Source: Gambelia wislizenii (lineage: Eukaryota; Chordata; Lepidosauria; Squamata; Crotaphytidae). From it: a stretch of DNA of 64,000 bases. The DNA is taken from contig JAUMIR010000012.1 of NCBI GenBank assembly GCA_030847615.1, forward strand, positions 3,775,501-3,839,500, in the 5' to 3' direction. Both the position numbers and the translations under genes were made by a program. Within the stretch, counting starts at the first letter, position 1; every line of letters starts with the position of its first letter. Below are positions 22,801 to 32,518 of the stretch, in pieces. The notes under the pieces are model-generated. The model made no database searches and was not told the origin of the DNA. It worked only from the letters and a program-made list of their open reading frames with translations.

Positions 22801-24686
22801 AGTTTGTTTATCTATACTTCAGTAGCAGCTTTGCCACTGTTCCTTACACATGCTTCTCTTCCAATAAAGAAATTTATTGAAGATATCTGAGTTTGTGTTC
22901 TGTGTACATCACAGTAAGTACTTATGCCTATCAGTCCTGGGGATTTCATTTCATTTGCTACTTCATTTTTAGGAGAGTAGTGCTGAGTCAAGATAGTGTA
23001 AAGCTGTAATGAGTAATGCTGGGAAGGAGAGAGAAGAGTTGTTCAGTGTAGTTTCCTATAGAATCCAACTTAATGACAGGAGAAGCTGTCAGTGTTGGTG
23101 GTAGTCGGGTGGGTGGGTGGGTGGGCGTGCGTTGAAGTGCCATAGGCTGGATCCCATCTATTCTGTGGGCTTATTGGCAAAAGGGCTTGATTGCCCCATT
23201 CCTATCTGAAGATGCTTGGTTGAAGTGCTGCCTAGAAACCTCTGATGTTTTCATTGTGAAGATGGCAAGAACGAGTCAAGACAGTTTCCTGAGGAGTTGA
23301 TTGAGTCACAACTTGGCAATACAGCCAGATTGGCCCCTTCCTTGCTTTTTTCACACACAAAGGGTGAGAGAAGAGTGAATAGGCTCACCAGACCTAAAGT
23401 GCAGGCAGAGCATGCATTAGTCTTGGCTCCTGTTTTGTTTTCCTTGTGAGGAGTAAAATGACTGAGCTGTTGTCTTGAGGTTGCAGACCAGTTAATCTTT
23501 CCACCTCTTTTCCTTTTGAAGGCACTGGGCTTTGGGAGAGGGTGAGACCTTGTTTTCAGGCTGTGTAAGGTCAGAGGTTCCCCTTCTCTGCTTATATGGT
23601 AATATTTAATATACTAGTATTTCAAGATACTTTGTTGTACCCTATGTACAAAAGTGCAGAAATATAAAACGGAACACTGAAGTTAGAATCATCCAAGTCA
23701 TCATATTTTCCCATCACCATGTATGGATGTGAGAGCTGGACAGTGAAGAAAGCTGATAGAACTCTTCCCTGGAAGCCAAGATGACTAAATTGAGGCCCTT
23801 GTACTTCGACGACATTGTGAGAAGGCATGACTCACTAGAAAAGACAATAATACTAGTAAAAGGTGGGCAGGAGAAAGAGGAAGATGGCATACCAGATGGA
23901 TAGACCCAATCGAGGTCCTGAGCCAAGCAGTTGAGAACAGGACGCCTTGGAGGTGTCTCACTCCTGGGGTCGTCATGAGTCGAAGTCAACTTGAAGGCAG
24001 TTAACAAGAACAAACAACAACAAAGGCACCAGTTCCCATCTGATATTGGATGCTAAACAGGGTCAACCATGGTTAGTACTTTGATGGGAACCTGCCAACA
24101 AAGACCAGGTGTTGTTGGCTATATTTCAGAGGAAGGAACTGGCAAAAGCACCTCTCAGGATTCCTTGCCTAAGAAAACCCTATGTACATTTTATATGTAC
24201 TCATATATTCTTTTTTTACCAGCAAAGAGATGCAAGCCCTATTTAGTTGTAAATTGATATGGTTTTATGGCTGGATTTACACCGTTGTTTAGGGAGTATA
24301 TGAAGAATAATCTATGGCTAACTTGATTTATGTCAGCCTTTTTGCTGAATTAAGATTTTTGTAGAATACTGAGGTAAATTTGGCGGGAAGACAAAAAATG
24401 AACTTCTTAACATTGAATTTTCTGTTCTGCTTTTGTAGGGATTCAGGTACGTCATGATCAAGAGTCTGGTTACATGCACAATAAGTTTGCCATAATTGAC
24501 AAAAAGATGCTGATCACAGGCTCTTTGAACTGGACCACTCAAGCGATCCAAAATAACAGAGAGAATGTCCTGATAGTAGAAGACAAAGACTGTGTGAATG
24601 TTTTCCTGGCAGAATTTGAGAAGATTTGGGAGAACTACAATCCAGCTAATTATACATTTTTTGCCACTGAGGAAAGCAGGTATTGA
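19425..24686 (+). CDS. PLD6: PLD6 (MitoPLD/Zucchini), two exons
   Basis: A phospholipase-D-family protein of the mitochondrial outer membrane. It makes phosphatidic acid from cardiolipin and acts as the endonuclease in primary piRNA biogenesis (family knowledge). Exons 19425-19854 and 24439-24686 join to 225 residues (human 252; the C-tail is shorter). An N-terminal hydrophobic anchor lies at about residues 5-25. The CCCH zinc-finger cysteines and histidine follow (CVQELL ... CPCPLPH). Next come [15 protein letters not shown] and [16 protein letters not shown], then the single HKD motif H157-K159-D164 (HNKFAIID) and [19 protein letters not shown]. The ATG at 19425 is the first after the CpG-rich promoter. 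The 4.6-kb intron contains the neprilysin-bearing LTR element on the same strand. Confidence 0.97.
20390..20576 (+). mobile_element. Tigger/pogo-like MITE (family A), copy 3, right end lost
   Basis: CAGTTGTCCCTCCACATTCA starts the element, as in copy 1. Interior text (CCAAAAAGCAAACTTTGATT, CACCATTTTGCTATGCCATT) is closely similar. The right terminal repeat is replaced by TGTGTGTTTCCTG. Confidence 0.8.
20651..20655. repeat. Target-site duplication GTAAG, left copy
   Basis: GTAAG directly precedes the TGTCAGG start of the LTR element and matches 22914-22918. Five bp is a usual duplication length for Ty3/gypsy integrases. Confidence 0.85.
20656..20730 (+). repeat. Truncated 5' LTR (75 nt)
   Basis: All 75 bases match 22562-22636, the start of the 3' LTR. 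After 20730 the sequence leaves the LTR and enters the CpG-rich neprilysin 5' UTR. Only the integrase-recognised outer end is retained; R, U5 and the primer-binding site are missing. Confidence 0.93.
20731..21084 (+). other. MME: Captured neprilysin 5' UTR (inferred)
   Basis: About 354 nt, very GC-rich with many CpGs, joined without interruption to the MME start codon and unlike both the LTR and the surrounding AT-rich intron. It is most simply the 5' UTR of the captured transcript, perhaps up to its cap. I infer this from position; a comparison with the MME locus would settle it. Confidence 0.75.
21085..21630 (+). pseudogene. MME: Spliced, 3'-truncated neprilysin (MME/CD10) retrocopy
   Basis: Neprilysin is a type II membrane zinc endopeptidase (M13) that degrades peptides at the cell surface. 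Codons 1-182 are open and closely resemble mammalian MME. The cytoplasmic tail begins [11 protein letters not shown] and has a basic KKK stop-transfer cluster. The transmembrane segment is at about residues 28-50. The ectodomain start holds [29 protein letters not shown] and [15 protein letters not shown]. No intron is present although the parent gene has several here, so it derives from mRNA. The catalytic HExxH and later zinc ligands are absent, so no peptidase activity is expected. After Trp182 the frame runs about 63 codons into gypsy sequence in a foreign frame and stops at 21820-21822. Confidence 0.95.
21624..22527 (+). pseudogene. Ty3/gypsy integrase C-terminal half with chromodomain, frameshifted
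   Basis: Encodes the integrase from [20 protein letters not shown] (second catalytic Asp in SDRG) through [20 protein letters not shown] (catalytic Glu). A frameshift lies near 21910. The second frame carries [31 protein letters not shown] and a chromodomain-like [20 protein letters not shown] with WKHLP and AEWV, ending at the stop 22525-22527. A C-terminal chromodomain marks the chromovirus branch of Ty3/gypsy. The first catalytic Asp and everything upstream are missing. Confidence 0.93.
22562..22913 (+). repeat. Complete 3' LTR (352 nt)
   Basis: Starts TGTCAGGCTC and ends ACATCACA. It has an AATAAA poly(A) signal at 22863-22868 and is preceded by purine-rich tracts (AGAAAGGGGGAGGG at 22527-22540 and AGGGGGGCAG nearer the LTR) suitable as polypurine primer. 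Confidence 0.92.
22914..22918. repeat. Target-site duplication GTAAG, right copy
   Basis: Directly follows the CATCACA end of the 3' LTR and matches 20651-20655. Confidence 0.85.
22919..23689. other. PLD6 intron; one G-quadruplex motif
   Basis: No gene or transposon recognised. GGGTGGGTGGGTGGGTGGG at 23107-23125 is a perfect five-run G tract on the PLD6 sense strand. Confidence 0.6.
23690..24014 (+). mobile_element. BovB/RTE LINE 3' end
   Basis: Diverged coding text gives [13 protein letters not shown], a signature of the BovB/RTE C-terminus. It is followed by GGGTCGTCATGAGTCGAAGT and CAACTTGAAGGCAGTTAACA with an (AACAAC) tail, the typical BovB 3' end. Confidence 0.8.
24025..24185 (+). mobile_element. 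5S rRNA-derived SINE, copy 1
   Basis: CCCATCTGATATTGGATGCT, AACAGGGTCAACCATGGTTA and GTACTTTGATGGGAACCTGC align with the internal promoter region of vertebrate 5S rRNA. The body (AAAGCACCTCTCAGGATTCC, TTGCCTAAGAAAACCCTATG) resembles that of the tRNA-headed SINEs here. Confidence 0.8.
24439..24686 (+). CDS. PLD6: PLD6 exon 2 (residues 144-225 and stop)
   Basis: Acceptor CTTTTGTAG at 24430-24438. Encodes [20 protein letters not shown] with the catalytic HKD, then [16 protein letters not shown] and [16 protein letters not shown] at 24684-24686. AATAAA occurs at 24692 and 24843; the latter is the nearest plausible poly(A) signal. Confidence 0.97.
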
Positions 24687-27600
24687 ATAAGAATAAAACT
24701 ATGTGGTACAGAAATAGAGCATAGCAAGTAACAAAAGTTTTGGTCCAAAGATTATTACAAACATTATTTTAAAATAGTGGAGTTTAATGGTCATAGATCA
24801 ACCAAGCTATTGTCTGTTTTCCTGAATAAGTTAATTTTTTTTAATAAACAGAATATAAAAGGTATAGTGTATTTGTTGAAAAAGAAATAGCACATAAATT
24901 CAGATCACCTAAGCCGGTGTGGAGCAGGAATATATGTTGCTTATCTGTTCCCGTTTCACCTGGAAAGTTGGATTTTCAAGAAGTGTCTTATTTTAGCTGT
25001 CTTCCAGAGTTTTTAGCTTCAATATGCTGGATGTTGTGTGATAGAGAAGGAAAGAGAGACAGCATTTGAATGTGTGCCTTATGCATTTTTGTTCTGTAGT
25101 GATAATACTCTAGACAGGAAAGAACCATCTACTTTCCTAAACAGTACACTGCAGTGTTTTGACTACCAACAAATCAAATCGGAAATAAACACTCAATATA
25201 TGCATATGTGTGCTTAATTCACTGGTGGTTTCTATGCTGCCTTTTCATCTTCGGACTTAATAGCCAAAATCCTAGGTTATACTGTGATGGGATGAAGGTC
25301 TTGTGTTTGAAGGGAGGTGGCAGAGGCATCTCTCTGTGTTTGGCTGCTCTGCTCTGGGTGCAATAGCTGAGGGACTGCCAGGGAGAGCTCCATCTTCCTG
25401 GCCACTGACAGCCACAGGAGGATGCTTCTGAATCTGGTAGTCCCAGTCAGAGTAAATATTGAATCTATGGGAATTTGGTAATTGAGCATATAAGTCCCAT
25501 TAATTCATTGGATCTGCTTTAGTTGGACCAGCCGTTAGAGCTAGACCAATGTTAGCATGCAGAGTATAGTTAGGATGTGGTTTAAGATTTAAGAGTAGAA
25601 ATGTGCCTGGTATTTATAGGCTGAGGCAGTTTCAGGAGTGACAGGCATGAAAACAGAAAAGTAAAAAAAATTGAAATGTTGGTCTTGGTATCTAGTCCAC
25701 TAGCAGTGTTTCTATTTTAAGGAGAGCAGTTAGTTAATCTCTAATCAAAAGCTGAATTAGATGCAGTTACATCAATTCACCTTTTTGTTTAAGCTTGAAG
25801 GATGGTTTAATTCTGCATTTCCTATACTGGTTTTTATACACACTTTTGAGAAAATAAGGGTCAGCTCCTTTTTATTTAGTTACAGCAGAACTTGTGCAGA
25901 GAGTTGCTATTTTTCCAATTTGGAGACTAAAATGCTGCAATACAGCCAAACAGCGTGTTCTTTGTTCCGGCTTTTCAAAAGCTTCCTGATGTCCTAAAAT
26001 AATGAAGGAAAAAGAGCAGGGATGGATAGCAGTTTTTTTTCTTGCCTTAATGATACTGACTGGCACCCTACATTGCAGTTAAGACTTTGTAACCACTCCG
26101 TATTCAGCCATGCCCTGTATTCACAGTTGTGGTACTATTGCCATGATCACAAATGCTACACATGCCTTTAGCAACCATCAGATACACTGAGTGGCGGAGG
26201 TCTGTTCTAGTGGTGATCTGGACACAGCGGGGTGACGTTTCCACCCCCCCCCACCAGTAGTCTCTGGCGCAACAATCAGAAGATCACTGGCAGGAGGGGA
26301 CAAGAAATATCCTGCTGCACGTGCGCCTCATCATCAGTAGAACAGACCTCTATTGCTCGATTCAGCAGGTGGCAGTTAAGGTAGGCCTAGGGAGTTGGGA
26401 TAGGAAATCAGGCATAGTTGTGCTTTCTTAACTATGTATTTGATGTAGGATCTCACTATTGTTTGCAAATGCTATTCATGAAAGAAGCTTAGAAGTACGG
26501 TTACAGACTACGCAAGTGTAGATACCTGAATACTTTTTAAGAACTTTCCTTCAGACTTGTGTATTGTTAGTAAAACTAGATCCGAAGATAAAGTATGTGA
26601 TTCTCATAATACTTTGCAATACTAGACTCTTGACTATAACAAAGAGGTGACTACATGATAATGGCTTGAATGTACATTTTCCCTGTGTCTTGAAGGATAA
26701 TCTAGATTTCTAACAATATACGAGATCACTAACTAGATACCAGCAGTATGTTTTCTAATTTTCTGCTGTTTCCTTGTATATTGCCTTTTTCAATTTACAG
26801 TAAAACTTTTATTTAGCACTACGTGAGCTTTAACAGTGGGTTTTACTGTACCATCATAGGCAAAATAAAGCAAGTTAACTGTTTGTTTTTAAAACTTCAT
26901 TTGAATTTACAGCCATCCTTGGGGCTGTTGTGTATGTACTATATTTCAAGTGTCAGTAATTGGATTACCCAACAGCCGAGGAGTTTCCCACCCTTCCAGC
27001 CCAAGTTCATAAAATGTTGAAATAACATTTGTGAACAAATGCCTTGTCTTGGCATTTACTGAGATCCTGCATTATGAAGGTGGAGTATAAACACCCTGGC
27101 TGCACAGTTCGGGTGGGCTACTGCCCCCCTCCCCGTAAAGGCAGCTTCCCAGCCTCTGTTCATACAACCATGACCATGTATGGCTGGCCTTTTCTCCTGT
27201 TGACTATTCTATTCTATTCTATTCCTGTTGACTAAACCGCAGATGGATGCTGCCAGGCTCCCCCTATGACCAGACTAATAAACATCCGTAAGAAGCAATC
27301 CACTGGTGAAGTTGCCTTGGGGGGGGGAGAGTGTGCATTGTCCAACTGGTACTGGGAACCTCCTTGTGCAACAACCTTAAAAAACATATGCTTGTGTAAC
27401 CATCATACATATGTGAGCATACATCACCAACCAGATTTCAGCCATAGAGAAAGTCAGTCTTTGGAACAACAGGAGGGTGTTTTTAATAGTAAGGCTGATG
27501 TACAGGACATGTGGAGTGTATATACAGTCACAGTAGTTACGTATTGCACAGAGCTTACTTGTCAACCGTCGGTGCTGTTGAGTTCGCCATCTTTTACTAG

Positions 27601-27760
27601 CCATAAGATGTATACATGCCACACGACGGAGGAATGGCAGAATGTTAATTCCACTGTTATTTCCTGACTCTAGCTCAGGTACTGTTAGCCTGTGACCTAA
27701 TAAGAGTCTAGTTTCAACAAAAACCTTCTCCAGAGCATGCCAAGGGTGGTGCAAAAATAG
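24687..27760. other. PLD6 3' flank and tail-to-tail intergenic region
   Basis: No coding exon and no clear transposon. The proximal part is probably PLD6 3' UTR (AATAAA at 24692 and 24843). An (ATTCT)n pentanucleotide run lies at about 27204-27225. The distal part leads into the presumed end of the MPRIP 3' UTR. Confidence 0.5.
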
Positions 27761-30700
27761 TTTATTACCATATAGTTTTATGTATAGTTAAGTAATTATA
27801 TTTACAAAATAATCATCAGCTACATCCATGGGAACCCTAGCGTGTGGAATAAATACTGTGACAAAGTGATACTTCTATTACAGTGAACAGCTGAAGAGGG
27901 AACTAGCTTTTTTCAAAGCAAGAAAACGAAATTAACAGAAAGATACCTTTCAGACTCATCGTTAAAGCACATTCTTCTTTGCAAGGCAGGCAGAGTAGAT
28001 TCGTTGCTCAGCAGACAGGTTTTCAGCTCTCCAGTGAACTGATTTTATTTAAATCTGCCTCTTCCATGTGAGTTAGTTTTTCAGTGGTTAGCATCATAGT
28101 ATCCCCTCCTCCTCTGCAAACAAAGAACACTACCACAGCCTTATTCTGCCTCTGAATTTTGCAGAGCAGTAGGAATTGTCTTCATGCATAATTCTTGGAG
28201 GACCACTCTGGGAAACAGTCATTTTTCAGTTTGGAGATGAAGTTCATGTAGGTCTGCTTATCAGGCAGGCAGGCTTAGAGTGTAAGCTGAAACAGTCTTG
28301 GCATCTTTTAGAAGTAGGCTGGTGATAAGTGTGAGTGAGAAATAGCTGAAGTAGTGATACTATGTATAGTACTAGCCGCACTCTTAGTCACAGGTACATT
28401 TGTTCAAACACACAGTTGTTGCTATTTTAAAGTAGATTAGAATCAGTGCTTTACTTGCCAGAATGAAATGAAAGCCTTAAGCAATCATCGTTGAGTAGAT
28501 CTGCTAGTTTTCTTGTTACTGTGCAAGACTGTGTTCTACTGCCAACTCCCACAATATAATTTACCCTCTGGTGGATTTTGAGGCGCTCCAGAAGCTGTTG
28601 AACACTACTGCAAAACCAAAACAGTTATGTGGCACTTAACCTTTCTTGGTCATGCAGTCAGTAATGGGCTCCCCTCATGAGAAACTTTTCAGATTCAAGT
28701 AGTAAGGATGGCCTTAGCTCTGCACCTTTGCTGAAATTACATTGCAATGAAATACGGTGTAAGTAAACTGAGCAGTCATCCTACCTTGACTGCATTCTGC
28801 CATGCTGTTAAAACACCATACCATGTGAAAGGGGTGTCAATGTTGTGGGAATCAAATCTAGTTGCTTCCCTTATAGAAATCCTCTGTTTGCTCTGCAGTA
28901 GTTAAGTAACCATGCAAGAATATTGGTAGGCTTAGTAAGAGTAGTTACCACCACCATAACTATATAAATATAGTGTTATCTGAACACCCAAGAGTTGTTT
29001 ATGCTACTGCCAACTAGAAGAGAAGGGAAGTGAATAAGAATGAAAATCTATGTATAGGTAAGTACGTTTAAAGTTCTGAAGCACTGTACATGTTCTTTGG
29101 ACAGGCATTTCCAAAACTAAAAAGGTATCAGAGAAATTTAAAAATATATTTGTAACATTCAAACAAACCAACAAACATTCTGTAAGGGAACATAGAGTAG
29201 GTTTATCAGGTTACACTAAATTCCTTTTCCAAGTCAAAAGGACATCTGTATTAGACCAAGATTAAAAAAAAGTCACCCCAAAAAACCCTCCACTAGTTTT
29301 TGAGTAATAAATATTTACATTGCGTGCTCTGAATACTATACAGGTTTTAAATTATTTTTAAAGAGAATAACAAAGCTTTAAAAATGGGGGAAAAAATTAC
29401 AAAGGAGAGGTAAGCTACACTAAGCGTGCATGTGCTTAAAGTGTTCACAACAAAGTACTGCATATGAACCACCAAAATGCAAAAAGTCCAGTGGGAGTCT
29501 AATCAAGTCATTACGAAAAGCAACACTTTAAAATAATGCACTGGGATACTTGCAGGCAGCCTCTGCCACAGGAAAAACAGCCTGCTTGGATTTTGCATAT
29601 CAGCACAAGCAATCCTCCTCTTCCATTTCTTAACAGGATAAAGGAAAACAAGCTGTTTTAATAGAGGACTAAATTCTGTTTCAGAAAAGTGAGAAAAAGA
29701 AAAAAGATTTTCAGCAAACAAGATTTAGGAAGCCATTATGCAAATGTATTTGTACTGTACATCCATTTGTTTTAACTTTCTCTTAGACCATACGTTCTGG
29801 TTACTTTTGTAGTCCATGTAGGCTCATGTAAAATGGAGCAGCTTGCAACAGAATATACCTGTATTTTCATATAACATATATACTGTAACCTCTCAAAGAG
29901 TATCTGCTTGCTTTGCGGTGTATGGAGAGCACCTTGGTCACAGCAGTGTAGACTGTCTTGAGCAAAAGGAACTTTAATAGCTTCACTAATAAGTATCACC
30001 AATTTAAATTTTGTGAAATATGGGCTTAGAGGAGAGATGACTTTCAAAAAGAAGTAGATGGATTAATTCCAATGCTATCTGCAATGATTTTGCAAAACAT
30101 AATTTGTTCTAGCGCATTTATCTCAAAAAATAACTTTCTTCTACTCTGGTAAAAGCCTAGTCTCCTGAAGGAGCAAGAAAACCAAATCAAGCCTGGAATA
30201 CATTTTTAGAGACAGTTGCACATCCAGTTCCTCCTTTACTACATCAGGGTATAAGATGCTGGTTGTCTCAGTAAAGTACCAGTATCTCTCTGCAGCCAGG
30301 TGGTATGGACAGTGCTAAGAAACAACAATGAAACCCAGCCAACCTGTATCCTTCTCATATAGAATTAAAAAAGAACTGCCAGACACAAAACAAGACACAA
30401 AGCCAGAGTTCTGCTACTGAGACCATGCTGTTCCAAGATGACAATTCCTCTTGAAGGAATATTACACAACAGACACATGTCCCTCTTTGCTTTAACCATT
30501 AATAGCAGCAAAGGTCCACAGAGAGTATTTCTGTGGTACATTAAAAGATAATCAGGAGCATGGGGAAAAATATCATCCAGCCTCAGTTTCTGTAGCATGC
30601 CTTGAGTGTATTTTTGCTCCAAAAGGAGTATCTACTTAGAAACAACAATGCCATTGCTATGAAATTATGTTTCTGGGCATTGAGGACAGCATGAATTATT

Positions 30701-32446
30701 TAAGATATGGGCTGACTTGGCTGTCAGAACCTCATTTTGTAGATTAGTTTTTGCCTAAAAGACCAAGGCTTTTGGTATGAATAGACTGCACAGCAGAAAT
30801 CCACTTCCAAGTAACCTAAAGCTACAGAATTAGTACAGAATGCAAGTAAAAGACTTTAAAATACAAAAATGATGTTGCCCTTAAAGTTTACAGAATTACA
30901 GAATGCTATAAGCCGTTCAACAGAGCAGGGCTCCCTTGTTTTGGGGTGGGGGGTGGGGAAATGCATGCATTGTTCAATGCCTCTCTATGTACAATAATAT
31001 CTTGGTTGGGAGAGACCACTGGCCCAGCAGCCCAGTACATCCAATAATGTATTCAGTGCTTACAGCACTGGGCACAACAAGCAGAAAAAAGAAATCCAGA
31101 TAGAACCATAGAACTGTTTTGTTTCAGATAAATGATACTGAACATTAATACATTCTACCAACTTTTGACCTGCCATTTCCCTGCTACTTAAGATCTCCCC
31201 ACTCTATTACCATCATGCAACTCACTACCCCCATACAGATAATATTAGCATGCATGAACAGACAGACATCTCCGTTCTTAAACGGTTGTACACCTGCTAA
31301 GCAAAATCCAAGGGCGAGCCCCCTTTTTGCTTCTACTCTGCTTGTGAGTCAGGCCTGACCTCAGCAGTACTATCTCGGATACCTCACATCTCAACTGTTT
31401 TCTGCTTTAGAAAGAGTCCTACTTACAGTTCTGTACCATTCCTGCCAGTTGCATGGTGGAAGCTGGCAAAAATTTAGCTGAAGGGCAGATTAAAAAGTGC
31501 AATTTGCTTCTTTAACAGCCATCTTTAAGAAAGGAAACAATCTCTGAGTGTCTAGGCAGAACACAAAGTCTAGGCCCACACAATCAAGGAAAAATTCTGG
31601 TCTATGCTATGCTATGCACACTCAGGCAACTGCACCCCACTAAAAGAAGACAGGGTGCAGCTGTTAACATGACTTGCCCTGAAGTGTAACTGGAAGGATA
31701 GCAATTGCTGATTATATGAAATGGTAAATTCTTCCACGAGCCTGCCTAATAGTTGACCTATTTTTCACGAAGCTTGTCAAGCCTCAATAAATCACCTGTG
31801 TGCAAGGCAGTTTAGTCATAGTTGTAAGCTAGATTAAGGGAAATAAATTTGATTTGACCACAGTGGATTTATGTAAGATACTATCCCAAATGCTCCTCCT
31901 GCCCAAAAGCAATCCAGTGTTTTTGTTCTTGTGGCTGTAACCAACACACTGTACTAAGGGGGCTCACTATGTCAAAACCTGATGCGTATTTTGTTCAAGA
32001 GGTGTAAAATATGGCTCAAAGCATGCACCTAAGTGCTGGGTTATTCCCAACTGTGGCAGAGCTTAGCACAGTATGTGGCCTCTTCCCTCCCAGGGCCCTG
32101 TTGCTATAGCATTCAGTGAAACAGAGCTAGCTTATCAATAGGCTGTTAAGCCTTAATACTGACACTTAGTGTAATGGATATACAGTAGGAAGGATTTTTC
32201 CGTGTAGAATGCCAAAGGGGTATATATCCCCATTACCTCCCTGTTCTTGTCAAGATCATCAACAAGGAGTCACTGAGTCCACTGGACAGTGGGCAGTAGA
32301 ACTGCCAGATTCTTCAGTCTTTTCTGCATCCATTTTAAAAAAAGCAATGAGAATCTTAAGGAACAAAAAACAAACAAAAGGGTGCTTGTGCTCTGATGCT
32401 GCAAGCGAGGATGTGCACGTGATCAAGCTAAACGGAAAGGAGAGAA
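27761..32446 (-). other. MPRIP: Presumed MPRIP 3' UTR (about 4.7 kb)
   Basis: Directly follows the MPRIP stop on the minus strand. It lacks recognisable transposons although surrounding introns are dense with them, and it contains no coding exon. A minus-strand AATAAA (TTTATT at 27761-27766) is a candidate end. The extent is an inference from repeat depletion. Confidence 0.5.
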
Positions 32447-32518
32447 CTAGTCTTTCTTCAAGTCCTTGGATTCAAAGAGCTTGAGGCGCTCCTGCACCGT
32501 CAGGCCTTCCTTCAGACT
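32447..32518 (-). CDS. MPRIP: MPRIP last exon, C-terminus and stop
   Basis: Acceptor TGTGCAG at 32519-32525 on the minus strand, then 23 codons starting SLKEGLTVQERLKLFESKD and ending KKD before TAG at 32449-32447. This is the longer of the two C-termini known in mammals. I did not find the alternative short ending (VIEQVSWDT type). Confidence 0.96.
   Translation of the reverse strand, partial: SLKEGLTVQERLKLFESKDLKKD

Larger units (their letters stand above)
20656..22913 (+). mobile_element. Ty3/gypsy LTR element carrying captured neprilysin cDNA
   Basis: In order: 75 nt of 5' LTR (20656-20730), spliced MME 5' UTR and 182 codons (20731-21630), Ty3/gypsy integrase with chromodomain (about 21624-22527), a purine-rich tract, and a complete 3' LTR (22562-22913). 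The ends are TG...CA, and the 5-bp direct repeat GTAAG flanks the whole (20651-20655 and 22914-22918), so it behaves as one insertion. Gag, protease, RT, RNase H, the primer-binding site and most of the 5' LTR are absent, so it must have been copied by proteins supplied in trans. The 75-nt LTR overlap is identical between ends, which argues for youth. Confidence 0.92.
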
